In this document: one piece after another, positions 10,563 to 21,760 of the stretch
How the letters are laid out: each line of letters opens with the position of its first letter
Position numbering within the stretch: the first letter of the stretch is position 1
Assembly: GCA_002842575.1 (NCBI GenBank)
Contig: PHDJ01000019.1
Location: 1-55,225, forward strand
DNA: 55,225 bases
Origin: Bacteroidetes bacterium HGW-Bacteroidetes-2
GTDB taxonomy: Bacteria; Bacteroidota; Bacteroidia; Flavobacteriales; Flavobacteriaceae
Reading direction: 5' to 3'
Notes under the pieces: generated by a model
Database searches by the model: none
What the model was told of the DNA's origin: nothing
Seen by the model: the letters and a program-made list of their open reading frames with translations, nothing else
Made by a program: the position numbers and the translations under genes

Positions 10563-13500
10563 TTAAGCCTTTAAAGTTTCTCCTTTTATTTCTATTTCTT
10601 TGTTTTTTAAGTCAATTCCTTTTTTCTTAACCGTATCAAACATTACAGGTGTTGCGATAAAAATAGAAGAATAGGTACCTACTACAATCCCTACAATTAA
10701 AGCAAACATAAAGCCTCTAATGGAGTCGCCACCAAAAATAAAGATTGCCAGTAACACTACTAAAGTGGTAAAGGACGTATTTAAAGTTCTACTAATGGTA
10801 CTGTTTACTGCTGAATTGATAACACGTCCCATTTTCCAGCTTGGGTTGTCATTAAAATATTCTCTAATACGGTCAAACACAACCACGGTATCATTTAATG
10901 AATACCCAATTACGGTAAGAATAGCTGCAATAAACGCTTGGTCTAATTCCATAGAAAAAGGCATAACATTTCGCAGCAAGGAAAATACTCCTAGAACAAT
11001 CAATACGTCATGAATAACAGCAACAACTGCGCCTAAGCTAAATTGCCATCTTCTGAATCGCAATAATATATACAGAAAAACAACGATTAAAGATCCAGAC
11101 ACCGCCCAAATAGAAGCACTTTTTATATCACTAGCAATTGTGGGTCCTACTTTCATGGACTGCATCAAACCAACTTGCTTAGTTTCATCGCCACCAAGAA
11201 AATCTTGGTAAGTAAATCCTGCCGGAAAATTAGGTTGTAATGCTTTAAATAAAAGTGCTTGTACTTCTTCATCTACTTCAGAGCCTTGCTCATCTACTTT
11301 GTATTTAGTGGTAATCTTTAATTGATTATTTCCTCCAAAAGTTTTTGCCTCAGCACTTCCATAAACAACAACTAAGTCTGATTGAATTTCAGAAGCAATT
11401 ACTGTTTTGTCAAAACGTACCGTGTAGGTTCGACCTCCAACAAAATCAACACCTTGATTTAAACCTTGAGTCAATAATGATCCAAGAGATAAAACAATTA
11501 ATATTCCAGAAATGATATAAGCAATTTTTCGCTTTCCTAAGAAATCAATACTTAAGTTTCTAAATAGATTTTTGGTTACTGATGTTGAAAACAATAATGG
11601 TTTACCATTAACAGTATATCGGTCAATAAATAATCTAGTAATAAATATTGCCGTAAACAAAGAGGTTAAAATACCTATTAATAAAGTGGTGGCAAATCCT
11701 TTAATAGGTCCGGTTCCAAAAACAAGTAAGATAATACCGGTTAAAGCAGTAGTAATATTTGCATCTAAAATAGAAGAAAGTGCATTATTAAAACCATCTT
11801 TAATAGCATCCTTCTGTGCTTTTCCTTTATATAATTCTTCTCTAATTCGTTCAAAAATAAGCACGTTTGCATCTACAGACATCCCGATAGTAAGAACGAT
11901 ACCGGCAATACCTGGAAGAGTAAGCACTGCACCTAGACCTGCAAGGACTCCAAAAATAAATAAAATATTTACAGCTAAAGCAATATCTGCAAAGATACCG
12001 GCTTTACCATAATAGCCAATCATCCAAAGTAGTACTAAACTCAATGCAAGAAGAAAGGACATGATGCCACTATCAATTGCTTCTTGGCCTAATGATGGAC
12101 CTACAATTTCACTTTGAATAATATCTGCGGATGCTGGAAGTTTTCCTGCCCGCAATACGTTTGCAAGGTCAATTGCCTCATTTAATGTAAAACTACCTGT
12201 TATTTCAGAACGACCACCACTTATAGCCCCTCTGGAAACACCCGGTGCTGAATAAACAATATCATCTAAAACAATTGCTATCTGGCTTTGTTGTGCAGAA
12301 GCCAAGCCTGTCATTTCTTCCCATATTCTTGCTCCTTTCCCATCCATTTGCATGTTTACAGCTGGTTGTCCTCGTTGGTCAAAACCTTGTGAAGCATCTG
12401 CAACCACACTTCCACCAAGTGGTGGTACATTGTCTCTATTTGCTTTTAAAGCATAAAGTTCTGCTATTTGTTCGCCAGTTTCTTTAAGTATTGTAGGCTT
12501 ACCCCAAACAAATTTTGCAAAACGTTGTTCTTGTGACAATAAATTGCGCACTTGCGGCATTTTTAAGTACGCATTTATTTGGGCAGTGTCTTTTAATCGG
12601 AAAGCAGCTAAAACTGGTCCTCCTTGACTTCCTTGATACAATACTTTACTAAAAATAGGTTCTGCAGCAATCGCTTCATCTTGGCTTTTCACATCTTCAC
12701 CACCTAAAAGTTTAGAAACATCATCCACTTCTGCAGCTTGTGTTGTATCTTTTGCTTTTTCTTCTGCTTCTGGTTTAAGTGTATTTTTTAAAATTTGATT
12801 GGCACTTGGAAGAAAGGAAGACATTTCATCTACTTTATATGTATGCCAAAACTCAAGCTGAGCGGTACTTTGCAAAAGACCTTTTACACGTTCTATGTCT
12901 CTAGCGCCAGGAAGTTCTACTAATATCCGTTCAGAATTACCTAAACGCTGTAAATTAGGCTGAGTAACTCCAAATTTATCAATACGCTTACGAAGCACTT
13001 CAAAAGCAGCATCAACAGATTCATCTACTTTTCTGTCTAAAATTCGTTTTACCTCAGCGTTGGTCATATCAAAATTAACCTCTTCGCTTAGTAATTTATT
13101 TGCAAAAACATCTGGAGATGCAAGTTTATTATCTCCTGGAATTTCAGTGTAAGCCTTGTAAAAAGCATCAATAAAAGTGTCTGTACCTTCTTTTTGAATT
13201 TCTGTAGCACGGTCTAATGCTTGGTTAAAGGCAGGGTCTTTTGAATTGTTTGATAGACCTTTTAGAATATCTTTTACCGATATTTGAAGAATCACGTTGA
13301 TACCTCCTTTAAGGTCGAGTCCTTTGTTTAATTCTTTGTCTTTAGCATCGCTGTAATTAATTCCTAATAAAACAGGGTTATTGGCTACAGAATCTAGATA
13401 GGTTTTTTCTACTAAATCTCTTTTAACGGTATAATCTTCAACATTTTCTGATACTTTAGAGATAGCATATTCTTTAGCTTCTCCCTCTACCCTAGTCGAG

Positions 13501-13580
13501 ATGTATGTAAACGATAATTGGTAAATACTTACCAATCCAAACAATACAGCAAACACTATTATTAGTCCCTTATTTTGCAT
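10563..13580 (-). CDS. secDF: Fused protein translocase subunits SecD and SecF
   Basis: SecDF uses the proton gradient to help pull preproteins through SecYEG into the periplasm. The 1005-residue protein is the fused form common in Bacteroidota. The SecD half (about 1-620) has an N-terminal helix, LDLKGGINVILQISV, a large periplasmic region with an acidic insert (about 270-310), and the segment LTIGMSVDANVLIFERIREE. The SecF half (about 650-1005) has GLNQGVDFVGGRTYTVRF and SLNDTVVVFDRIREYF. Both DANVLIFERIRE-type motifs, which hold the membrane aspartate important for proton flow, are present. The gene is monocistronic by position, with a promoter at 13633-13663 and a terminator at 10503-10543. 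Confidence 0.96.
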   Translation of the reverse strand: MQNKGLIIVFAVLFGLVSIYQLSFTYISTRVEGEAKEYAISKVSENVEDYTVKRDLVEKTYLDSVANNPVLLGINYSDAKDKELNKGLDLKGGINVILQISVKDILKGLSNNSKDPAFNQALDRATEIQKEGTDTFIDAFYKAYTEIPGDNKLASPDVFANKLLSEEVNFDMTNAEVKRILDRKVDESVDAAFEVLRKRIDKFGVTQPNLQRLGNSERILVELPGARDIERVKGLLQSTAQLEFWHTYKVDEMSSFLPSANQILKNTLKPEAEEKAKDTTQAAEVDDVSKLLGGEDVKSQDEAIAAEPIFSKVLYQGSQGGPVLAAFRLKDTAQINAYLKMPQVRNLLSQEQRFAKFVWGKPTILKETGEQIAELYALKANRDNVPPLGGSVVADASQGFDQRGQPAVNMQMDGKGARIWEEMTGLASAQQSQIAIVLDDIVYSAPGVSRGAISGGRSEITGSFTLNEAIDLANVLRAGKLPASADIIQSEIVGPSLGQEAIDSGIMSFLLALSLVLLWMIGYYGKAGIFADIALAVNILFIFGVLAGLGAVLTLPGIAGIVLTIGMSVDANVLIFERIREELYKGKAQKDAIKDGFNNALSSILDANITTALTGIILLVFGTGPIKGFATTLLIGILTSLFTAIFITRLFIDRYTVNGKPLLFSTSVTKNLFRNLSIDFLGKRKIAYIISGILIVLSLGSLLTQGLNQGVDFVGGRTYTVRFDKTVIASEIQSDLVVVYGSAEAKTFGGNNQLKITTKYKVDEQGSEVDEEVQALLFKALQPNFPAGFTYQDFLGGDETKQVGLMQSMKVGPTIASDIKSASIWAVSGSLIVVFLYILLRFRRWQFSLGAVVAVIHDVLIVLGVFSLLRNVMPFSMELDQAFIAAILTVIGYSLNDTVVVFDRIREYFNDNPSWKMGRVINSAVNSTISRTLNTSFTTLVVLLAIFIFGGDSIRGFMFALIVGIVVGTYSSIFIATPVMFDTVKKKGIDLKNKEIEIKGETLKA

Positions 13581-13632
13581 TCTGTTTAAATATTATGTGT
13601 ATAAATGATTTTGTTGGTTTTTTAGAAACGTG

Positions 13633-13663
13633 CAAATATAGAATTTCAATTAAGAAAAGGCAA
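13633..13663 (-). promoter_or_regulatory. Promoter of secDF
   Basis: On the minus strand TTG (13661-13663) is followed after 20 bases by TATATTTG (13633-13640), a close match to the flavobacterial consensus. It lies about 53 bases upstream of the secDF start. Confidence 0.65.
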
Positions 13664-13766
13664 TTATTTTTTAAGTTTTAAAAAGGAATGTAAATTCCAA
13701 ACACCAAATCCCAAAACATTTTTAAATGGAAGTGGAATTTGGTGCTAAAATTTTTTAGCTTTTTAC

Positions 13767-14690
13767 CTAATTAAGTAGTGCGTTAGTACCTTTTACTGCT
13801 GCTGCACTTTCTTTCATTTTTGTATTTTCAACATCGTTTAATGCTATTTCTACAATTTTTTCAACCCCATTTTTTCCGATGATGGCAGGAGCACCTATAC
13901 ATAGGTTGGATAGCCCATATTCTCCTTCTAACAAAACCGAACAAGGAAAGAGTTTCTTTTGGTCACAAGCTATTGCTTGAACCATGGAAGAAACAGCCGC
14001 TCCAGGAGCATACCAAGCTGAGGTTCCTAATAATTTTGTAAGGGTTGCGCCACCAACTTTGGTGTCTTCTAAAACTTGATCTAATTTGTCCTTAGAAATA
14101 AATTCGGTAACAGGAACACTATTTCTTGTTGCTAATCGTGTTAAAGGGATCATTCCGGTATCACTATGCATACCTAAAACAATTCCATCAACGTCAGATT
14201 GTGGACATTGTAGTGCTTGACTTAAAAAATATTTAAAACGAGCACTGTCTAAAGCACCCCCCATTCCTATAATTCTGTTTTTTGGTAAACCTGTAACTTT
14301 ATGAGCAAGATATGTCATCGTATCCATTGGGTTGCTTACTACTATTAGAATTACATTTGGTGAGTGTTGTACAATATTTGTTGCAACAGTTTTTACAATT
14401 CCAGCATTTATGCCTATTAATTCTTCTCTGGTCATACCTGGTTTTCGGGGAATTCCACTGGTGATTACTGCAATATCGCTATTTGCTGTTTTTGCATAAT
14501 CACTAGTTACTCCTGTAATTTTGGTATCAAAACCCATTAAAGATGCTGTTTGCATCAAATCCATTGCTTTTCCTTCGGCAAATCCTTCTTTAATGTCTAA
14601 AAGAACGACTTCCGAAGCAAAATTTTTCATGGCTATGTATTCTGCACAACTTGCGCCTACAGCACCGGCTCCTACAACTGTTACTTTCAT
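13767..14690 (-). CDS. mdh: Malate dehydrogenase
   Basis: This TCA-cycle enzyme interconverts malate and oxaloacetate with NAD. The 307-residue, LDH-like MDH has the Rossmann motif GAGAVGASCAEY at the N-terminus, then the acidic residue of LLDIKEGFAEGKA, the loop ITSGIPRKPGMTREELIGIN, VSNPMDTMTYLA, and the catalytic His in VLGMHSDTGMIPLTR. The last motif is unusual: relatives I remember read GGHGDTTMIP at this place. The catalytic His and the following Asp are kept, so activity is likely. A promoter is suggested at 14726-14760. A DUF6588 gene lies upstream on the same strand with a gap of 77 bases. Confidence 0.95.
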   Translation of the reverse strand: MKVTVVGAGAVGASCAEYIAMKNFASEVVLLDIKEGFAEGKAMDLMQTASLMGFDTKITGVTSDYAKTANSDIAVITSGIPRKPGMTREELIGINAGIVKTVATNIVQHSPNVILIVVSNPMDTMTYLAHKVTGLPKNRIIGMGGALDSARFKYFLSQALQCPQSDVDGIVLGMHSDTGMIPLTRLATRNSVPVTEFISKDKLDQVLEDTKVGGATLTKLLGTSAWYAPGAAVSSMVQAIACDQKKLFPCSVLLEGEYGLSNLCIGAPAIIGKNGVEKIVEIALNDVENTKMKESAAAVKGTNALLN

Positions 14691-14725
14691 AATATTCTAT
14701 TTTATTAAGAGTTAAATTGAAAGTG

Positions 14726-14760
14726 CAAAATTACGAATAACTTGTTAAAAAAGTAACAAA
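14726..14760 (-). promoter_or_regulatory. Promoter of mdh
   Basis: The minus strand carries TTTG (14757-14760), a 23-base spacer, and TAATTTTG (14726-14733). The box is 36 bases upstream of the mdh start. The spacer is at the long end of the known range. Confidence 0.5.
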
Positions 14761-14767
14761 TGGTACG

Positions 14768-15790
14768 TTAAATTCCAAAACCAATACCTGCACTTGCTGT
14801 ATTATATTCAGCAAGATTATATTCGGCATAAATGCTAAAAAATGCTAACTGTAATCTAGTTCCTAATGTAGCTTTTACACCAGAAACTTTATTCTTTACT
14901 GTAAACGGATTTTCAAAAGTGTTTGTGGTTTCAAATAGTGGGGTGCCTGCTCTTACTGTATATGTCCCTAATACATCAAAATCAGAGATTCCTGTAACAT
15001 AGCCTAATCCTCCATAAAAATTTATTATTGGCAATTTAGTTGAAGCATGCACTTGAAACAACCAGCTATTTTGTTTCACAGCAAAGCGTTGGTTGGCACC
15101 TTCAACGATTTGGCTATCCGTAAAATCAAAACTTCCGTTTAGATTAGTAAACCCAATAAACCCGGAAATTGCCACAGGAAACAGTTTATCTGCAGGAAGC
15201 CATTGGGTAAATTCGTGTTGAAGTCCAAGACCGAAAAGTTCGGTTTGTACGTCTTCATAATCTATTTTTGGAAAGTAGCGCACTTTTACTTCGGTGGCTT
15301 TAAAAATGCCCATGCGTGCTTGCAAAAAAGCAGTAGGAACAAAATTGATATTTGTTGAGGCAAGACCTTGTGGTAGTTCAAACGCAACATCTTGCTGAAA
15401 AGCACCTGTTTCATCGGTTACTCTAGCAAAAACAAATATATTGGGGTTGTTTTTACCAAAGGCTGTTGCCACACTGTTAGTGGTGCTTCCGTCTCTAAAT
15501 TGTAGATTAATATAATCGTCTGTATTTAAAGTAAAGCTTTTGTTTATGTCTTTCACAAAAGATATATTACCAATAACTGAAATTTCAAATCGCAAAGGTT
15601 TCTTCACATTTGCCGATTGTATCCAACCGTTGGAAAGGTTATAAATTATACCTTCTGCTGCTGGACTAATGTACCCGCTTGCAAAACGCTGTGCATCTTC
15701 AATACCGGCAGCTAATAAATCCTCTAATTTATTTTGGGAAAAGGAAAATGTTGATACGAATAGAAAGGTGAAAAGTGTTAGATTTCTCAT
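14768..15790 (-). CDS. DUF6588-like outer-membrane beta-barrel protein
   Basis: The 340-residue protein has a signal peptide (MRNLTLFTFLFVSTFSFSQ). The rest is rich in alternating hydrophobic and aromatic strands ending in a C-terminal aromatic/Gly-rich strand (YNTASAGIGFGI), as expected for an outer-membrane barrel. I recognise the N-terminal pattern (DAQRFASGYISPAAEGIIYN) as that of DUF6588 proteins of Bacteroidota. Function is unknown. It sits between mdh and gyrB on the same strand. The terminator at 15878-15908 separates it from gyrB, so it is probably transcribed on its own. Confidence 0.75.
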   Translation of the reverse strand: MRNLTLFTFLFVSTFSFSQNKLEDLLAAGIEDAQRFASGYISPAAEGIIYNLSNGWIQSANVKKPLRFEISVIGNISFVKDINKSFTLNTDDYINLQFRDGSTTNSVATAFGKNNPNIFVFARVTDETGAFQQDVAFELPQGLASTNINFVPTAFLQARMGIFKATEVKVRYFPKIDYEDVQTELFGLGLQHEFTQWLPADKLFPVAISGFIGFTNLNGSFDFTDSQIVEGANQRFAVKQNSWLFQVHASTKLPIINFYGGLGYVTGISDFDVLGTYTVRAGTPLFETTNTFENPFTVKNKVSGVKATLGTRLQLAFFSIYAEYNLAEYNTASAGIGFGI

Positions 15791-15877
15791 CAGTAATATA
15801 TTTTAATTTGGTTAGTAATTAAAAGTACAACCGTTAAGGACACAATAACCCTAAAAATCAATTATACATATTTAAAA

Positions 15878-15908
15878 AAAACCTCATGTTTTTAAACAAT
15901 GAGGTTTT
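15878..15908 (-). terminator. Terminator of gyrB
   Basis: AAAACCTCAT and its exact complement flank an 11-base loop 25 bases after the gyrB stop. Read on the minus strand it ends in a long T tract. Confidence 0.8.
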
Positions 15909-15932
15909 AAAATTTACTTAATACAAGGTTTG

Positions 15933-17894
<1,962 letters not shown>

Positions 17895-17946
17895 TTAATT
17901 CTACACCTATATTTTCCTTAGATTAATTAGAAAATAGCTCAACGCA

Positions 17947-17954
17947 CAAATATA
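17947..17954 (-). promoter_or_regulatory. Putative -7 element of the gyrB promoter
   Basis: The minus strand reads TATATTTG, an exact match to TAnnTTTG, 73 bases upstream of the gyrB ATG. A clear -33 TTG is not seen at the usual spacing. Confidence 0.4.
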
Positions 17955-18148
17955 ACAAAAGCTATAGTAAAATATAGGGGTTGCATAGTTGTAATGCGCT
18001 AAGTTATTAACAATTTTATGTGAAAAAAAATACTTTAAAATCACTTACTAACCACTTATTTATTAACTCGCTAATTTTAACAAATAATAAGGTTTTATTT
18101 AACAATAGGATTTAATGTAAACATTGTATATTTAAAAAAAAATAAACA

Positions 18149-18694
18149 ATGAAATTAACACGTCTTTTACCCATGTTTTTCCTTTTCTGCTTATTTACAT
18201 TAGCGCAACCTGTTTCTGCACAAGAATTTCCAAAAATTGACGCTAGTCCTATGGATTTAGCCATTGCCAGAGATGCAAATAAAGCTCCTTTAATACGGGT
18301 TATATATAGCAGGCCATTGAAAAAAAATCGGAAAATTTTTGGGGAATTGGTGCCTTTTAACCAAGTTTGGCGCACGGGTGCAAATGAGGCTACTGAATTA
18401 GATTTGTATTCTGATATGCAAGTTGGAGGGGTTAAAATAGCTGCCGGAACCTATACTCTATATACAATACCTAACGAAAAAGAATGGACTGTTATTCTAA
18501 ATAAAGAAACCAATACTTGGGGTGCTTATAGCTACAAAGAAGATCTAGACATTACTAGAATTAAAGTGCCTTCTAAAAATGCTTCTGCTCCCATTGAATC
18601 CTTATCTATGGCTTTTAAAACCAATGAAGACGGAGTTAGTTTGATGATAGGTTGGGACGACACTTTTGTTGAAGTTCCTTTTAAAAACTTATAG
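18149..18694 (+). CDS. DUF2911 domain protein, exported
   Basis: The 181-residue protein has a signal peptide ending near PVSAQ. It has the DUF2911 core: IYSRPLKKNRKIFG, VPFNQVWRTGANEATEL, AGTYTLYTIPNEKEWTVILN, then W(D)DTFVEVPF at the end. These proteins are common and secreted in Bacteroidota, with no assigned biochemical role. The gene faces away from gyrB, and queE converges on it from the other side. A strong terminator at 18722-18752 follows. Confidence 0.85.
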   Translation: MKLTRLLPMFFLFCLFTLAQPVSAQEFPKIDASPMDLAIARDANKAPLIRVIYSRPLKKNRKIFGELVPFNQVWRTGANEATELDLYSDMQVGGVKIAAGTYTLYTIPNEKEWTVILNKETNTWGAYSYKEDLDITRIKVPSKNASAPIESLSMAFKTNEDGVSLMIGWDDTFVEVPFKNL

Positions 18695-18721
18695 AAACAC
18701 ATTATAATCTTTTTATAGTAT

Positions 18722-18752
18722 AAACACGTTAAATTTTTTAATGTGTTTTTTT
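18722..18752 (+). terminator. Terminator of the DUF2911 gene
   Basis: AAACACGTTAAA pairs with TTTAATGTGTTT (one G-U) over a 3-base loop and ends in a T tract. An earlier copy of AAACACATTA at 18695-18704 could compete for the same right arm. The end touches the queE stop codon. Confidence 0.75.
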
Positions 18753-19380
18753 ATGGAATATTCAAGTATTTGTGTATTTGTAAAGACACTTTCCACTTTG
18801 GATTTTTCATCACATAATCCACAATTTCAGGCATCATTTTTTCTCTTTTACTCCATTCTGGTTGTAAAAATAACACACAGCTATCACCTACTTTTGCGGC
18901 TTGCTCTTCTGCAAAACGAAAGTCATCCTGATTAAAAATTATCATCTTCAACTCATTTGCTAAAGGATAAATCTCTTTCACTGGAAGTTTTATTTTTTTA
19001 GGTGAAAGACAAATCCAATCCCAATAACCAGTTAAAGGATACGCTCCTGAAGTTTCAATATGCACTTGTAACCCTTTTTCTTTTAAAGCTTTAGTAAGAG
19101 GATTCATGTTCCAAGTAAGTGGCTCCCCTCCTGTTACTACAATAGTTTTAGAATGGCTTACTGCATTGTTTACTATATTTAAAATGGCGGTGGGCGGGTG
19201 TAAATTAGCATTCCAGCTTTCTTTCACATCGCACCAATGACACCCCACATCGCATCCACCAATCCTAATAAAATATGCGGCAGTGCCTTTGTGAAACCCT
19301 TCTCCTTGAATGGTATAAAACTCTTCCATTAAGGGAAGCATTTCTCCTTTATTTACTAAAATTTTAATCTCCTCTTTCAT
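18751..19380 (-). CDS. queE: 7-carboxy-7-deazaguanine synthase (radical SAM)
   Basis: QueE rearranges 6-carboxytetrahydropterin to 7-carboxy-7-deazaguanine, a step of the queuosine pathway. The 209-residue protein has EEFYTIQGEGFHKGTAAYFI followed by the iron-sulfur cluster motif CDVGCHWCD (CX3CX2C). Next come VTGGEPLTW and a substrate region with HIETSGAYP and the Cys of WICLSPKK. The partner enzymes are FolE (6272) and QueD (50055) elsewhere in the window. A TACCTTTG box immediately upstream (19388-19395) would place the transcript start almost at the ATG. Confidence 0.93.
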   Translation of the reverse strand: MKEEIKILVNKGEMLPLMEEFYTIQGEGFHKGTAAYFIRIGGCDVGCHWCDVKESWNANLHPPTAILNIVNNAVSHSKTIVVTGGEPLTWNMNPLTKALKEKGLQVHIETSGAYPLTGYWDWICLSPKKIKLPVKEIYPLANELKMIIFNQDDFRFAEEQAAKVGDSCVLFLQPEWSKREKMMPEIVDYVMKNPKWKVSLQIHKYLNIP

Positions 19381-19387
19381 AAGGTGG

Positions 19388-19395
19388 CAAAGGTA
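19388..19395 (-). promoter_or_regulatory. Putative -7 element of queE promoter
   Basis: The minus strand reads TACCTTTG, matching TAnnTTTG, only 7 bases before the queE ATG. A transcript starting there would have almost no 5' leader. No convincing -33 is visible. Confidence 0.4.
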
Positions 19396-19484
19396 AGAAA
19401 AGCAGCGTCTAATAATTTTATTTAACCAAAGAAGTTTTTTGTTGAAGTTTCAAAAATTATTTATAGATATTATTCTGGCTAATA

Positions 19485-21083
19485 ATGAAAAGAAAGAATA
19501 CAATTGTTATTTTTGCTAAAAATTTGAGTATGTCTTTAAAGCTAGATTTCTTCAATCACATTCAGGATGGTTATACCACAAAGGGAGATTTTATCACTAT
19601 GGGTGCTGCTATGCTTGATGGTGAAACCATTACAGATGCTCACGTAAAAATTCCATTAAAAACCTTAAACCGCCATGGTCTTATAGCCGGCGCAACTGGT
19701 ACTGGAAAGACGGTAACGCTACAGGTTTTAGCCGAAAACCTTTCTGAAAAGGGCATTCCAGTGTTATTAATGGATATAAAAGGCGACCTCAGTGGAATAG
19801 CCCAACCTGGCATAGAAAAACCTTTTATTACAGAAAGGCATAAAAAAATTGGGCTCCCTTTTGATATTAAAAAATTTCCTGTAGAATTGCTAAGCCTTTC
19901 TGAAGAAAAAGGAGTGCGAATGCGCGCTACTGTATCAGAATTTGGCCCCGTTTTACTATCCAGAATTTTGAATCTTTCTGACGTGCAATCTGGCATTTTG
20001 TCTATTCTTTTTAAATATTGTGATGACAAACATTTGCCATTATTAGATTTAAATGATTTAAAAAAATTAATCCAATATAGTACTGATCAAGGAAAAGAAG
20101 AGTTAGAAAAAGAATACGGACGCATTTCAACCTCATCAACAGGTTCTATACTCCGAAAAATTGTAGAATTAGAACAGCAAGGTGCTGATATGTTTTTTGG
20201 AGAACGCTCTTTTGAGCCAGAAGATTTGCTTCGATTAGAAGAAAACGGTATGGGATATATCAACATATTACGATTAACAGACATTCAAGACAGACCTAAA
20301 TTGTTTTCTACATTTATGCTTTGTTTGCTTGCTGAAATCTATACAACGTTTCCTGAGCAAGGAGATAGTGACAAACCAAAACTAGTTATTTTTATTGAAG
20401 AAGCACACTTAATTTTTAACGAAGCAACCAAGGCGCTATTGAACCAAATAGAAAGCATTATAAAACTAATTCGATCAAAAGGTGTGGGTATTTTTTTTGT
20501 AACACAAAATCCTACCGATGTGCCTGATGCAGTATTAAGCCAATTAGGGCTAAAAGTACAACATGCATTAAGAGCGTTTACTGCAAAAGACCGAAAAGCC
20601 ATTAAACTTTCTGCTGAAAATTATCCCCTTTCTGATTATTATAAAACAGATGAAGTTTTAACCTCTTTAGGAATAGGCGAGGCGTTTATTTCGGCTTTAA
20701 ATGAAAAAGGCATCCCAACTCCATTAGCCGCCACCATGCTAAGAGCACCACGAAGTAGAATGGGTGTTCTTAATCAGGAAGAAATAAAAGAAATAACAAC
20801 AAACTCAAAATTGGTAAAAAAATATAATGAAACCATTGACCGTGAAAGTGCCTATGAGTTATTGAACCAAAAAATACTAAGAGCAGAACAAGAATCTGCC
20901 AAAGAAAAAGCCACAAAGGAAAGAGAAGCAATTTACCGAACAACCACTACCCATCGCACCTCGGGAAATAGACAAAGAACTATTTCTAGAAGTAGAACAA
21001 CACCAAATTCAATAACAAAAGTTTTAACTAGCCCAACCGTGATTAGAAGTGTATTGGGTATTTTAGGAAAAATGTTTAAATAA
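19485..21083 (+). CDS. HerA/DUF853-type P-loop ATPase
   Basis: The 532-residue protein has a Walker A motif GATGTGKT at about 69-76, VLLMDIKGDLSGIA, a Walker B region in LVIFIEEAHLIF near 300, and IGIFFVTQNP-like text (GVGIFFVTQNPTDVPDAV). This is typical of the helicase HerA-like, DUF853 group. Members are hexameric ATPases presumed to act on DNA, but the cellular role is unknown. The C-terminus is a basic, Ser/Thr/Arg-rich linker ending in a short hydrophobic helix. The first ATG is at 19485, but relatives start near the internal ATG at 19533 (MSLKLDFFNHI). A TATTTTTG box at 19508-19515 lies inside the longer version, so the shorter start is plausible. Confidence 0.85.
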   Translation: MKRKNTIVIFAKNLSMSLKLDFFNHIQDGYTTKGDFITMGAAMLDGETITDAHVKIPLKTLNRHGLIAGATGTGKTVTLQVLAENLSEKGIPVLLMDIKGDLSGIAQPGIEKPFITERHKKIGLPFDIKKFPVELLSLSEEKGVRMRATVSEFGPVLLSRILNLSDVQSGILSILFKYCDDKHLPLLDLNDLKKLIQYSTDQGKEELEKEYGRISTSSTGSILRKIVELEQQGADMFFGERSFEPEDLLRLEENGMGYINILRLTDIQDRPKLFSTFMLCLLAEIYTTFPEQGDSDKPKLVIFIEEAHLIFNEATKALLNQIESIIKLIRSKGVGIFFVTQNPTDVPDAVLSQLGLKVQHALRAFTAKDRKAIKLSAENYPLSDYYKTDEVLTSLGIGEAFISALNEKGIPTPLAATMLRAPRSRMGVLNQEEIKEITTNSKLVKKYNETIDRESAYELLNQKILRAEQESAKEKATKEREAIYRTTTTHRTSGNRQRTISRSRTTPNSITKVLTSPTVIRSVLGILGKMFK

Positions 21084-21115
21084 TTTATTCAAAACCATTT
21101 CAAACACTAATAATA

Positions 21116-21679
21116 ATGACAAAAAAAATATTGATTTTAAGCGTACTTACCATATTATTTATACAATGCAGTAAAGATAAAGATCCATTTTTAATTACTA
21201 AACTAGAAATTGGCCCCCTTTCTAAAACAATAAAAATCAACCAATTAGACTCCATTTATAGTAAGGATTCTATAGTAAGTTTGCTTCCAAAAGAAGTTTT
21301 TTTAAACCAAGGCGGACAAGTAGAAATATATGAAAAGGGTGGCGCAAAACTGCTACTGCTTTCCCCAAAAAACAACAATGATCCTGAATCTAAAATTTCA
21401 AATATTCAAATATTTGATGACCGCTACAAAACAGAAAAAGGACTTCATTTAAATAGCACTTTCAAAGATTTAAAAGAAAAATATACCATCTCTTCTATAC
21501 AGAATGGTTTAAGCTCTTTGGTAATTTCCTTAGTAGAAAGTGATGTATATGTTACCATTAGTAAAGATGTACTTCCTGAAAGTATTAGAAATGAATTTGG
21601 TTTAAAAATTGACGCCTCTGATATTCCTGATGATGCAAAATTTAAATTTTTTATGATAGGCTGGGAAAACCAAGAATAA
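21116..21679 (+). CDS. Lipoprotein of unknown function
   Basis: The 187-residue protein carries a lipoprotein signal peptide with lipobox Cys at about 18 (LFIQCSKDKDP). The mature part has no motif I can name with confidence; it contains repeated beta-strand-like stretches (VEIYEKGGAKLLLLSP, VYVTISKDVLP). It follows the HerA-like gene by 32 bases on the same strand and is probably co-transcribed with it. Base composition is like its neighbours. Confidence 0.75.
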   Translation: MTKKILILSVLTILFIQCSKDKDPFLITKLEIGPLSKTIKINQLDSIYSKDSIVSLLPKEVFLNQGGQVEIYEKGGAKLLLLSPKNNNDPESKISNIQIFDDRYKTEKGLHLNSTFKDLKEKYTISSIQNGLSSLVISLVESDVYVTISKDVLPESIRNEFGLKIDASDIPDDAKFKFFMIGWENQE

Positions 21680-21709
21680 TATTTAATTTTTAAAAAGTGT
21701 TACAACCTT

Positions 21710-21727
21710 TTGTTAATTAGTTAACAA
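21710..21727. repeat. Palindromic site TTGTTAA-TTAG-TTAACAA
   Basis: Two perfect 7-base inverted half-sites are separated by 4 bases. The site lies 33 bases upstream of the first codon of the small membrane ORF. It could be an operator or a weak hairpin; no T tract follows. Confidence 0.35.
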
Positions 21728-21760
21728 ATTCCATTTCTTTAAACTAAATTTATTTACTAA

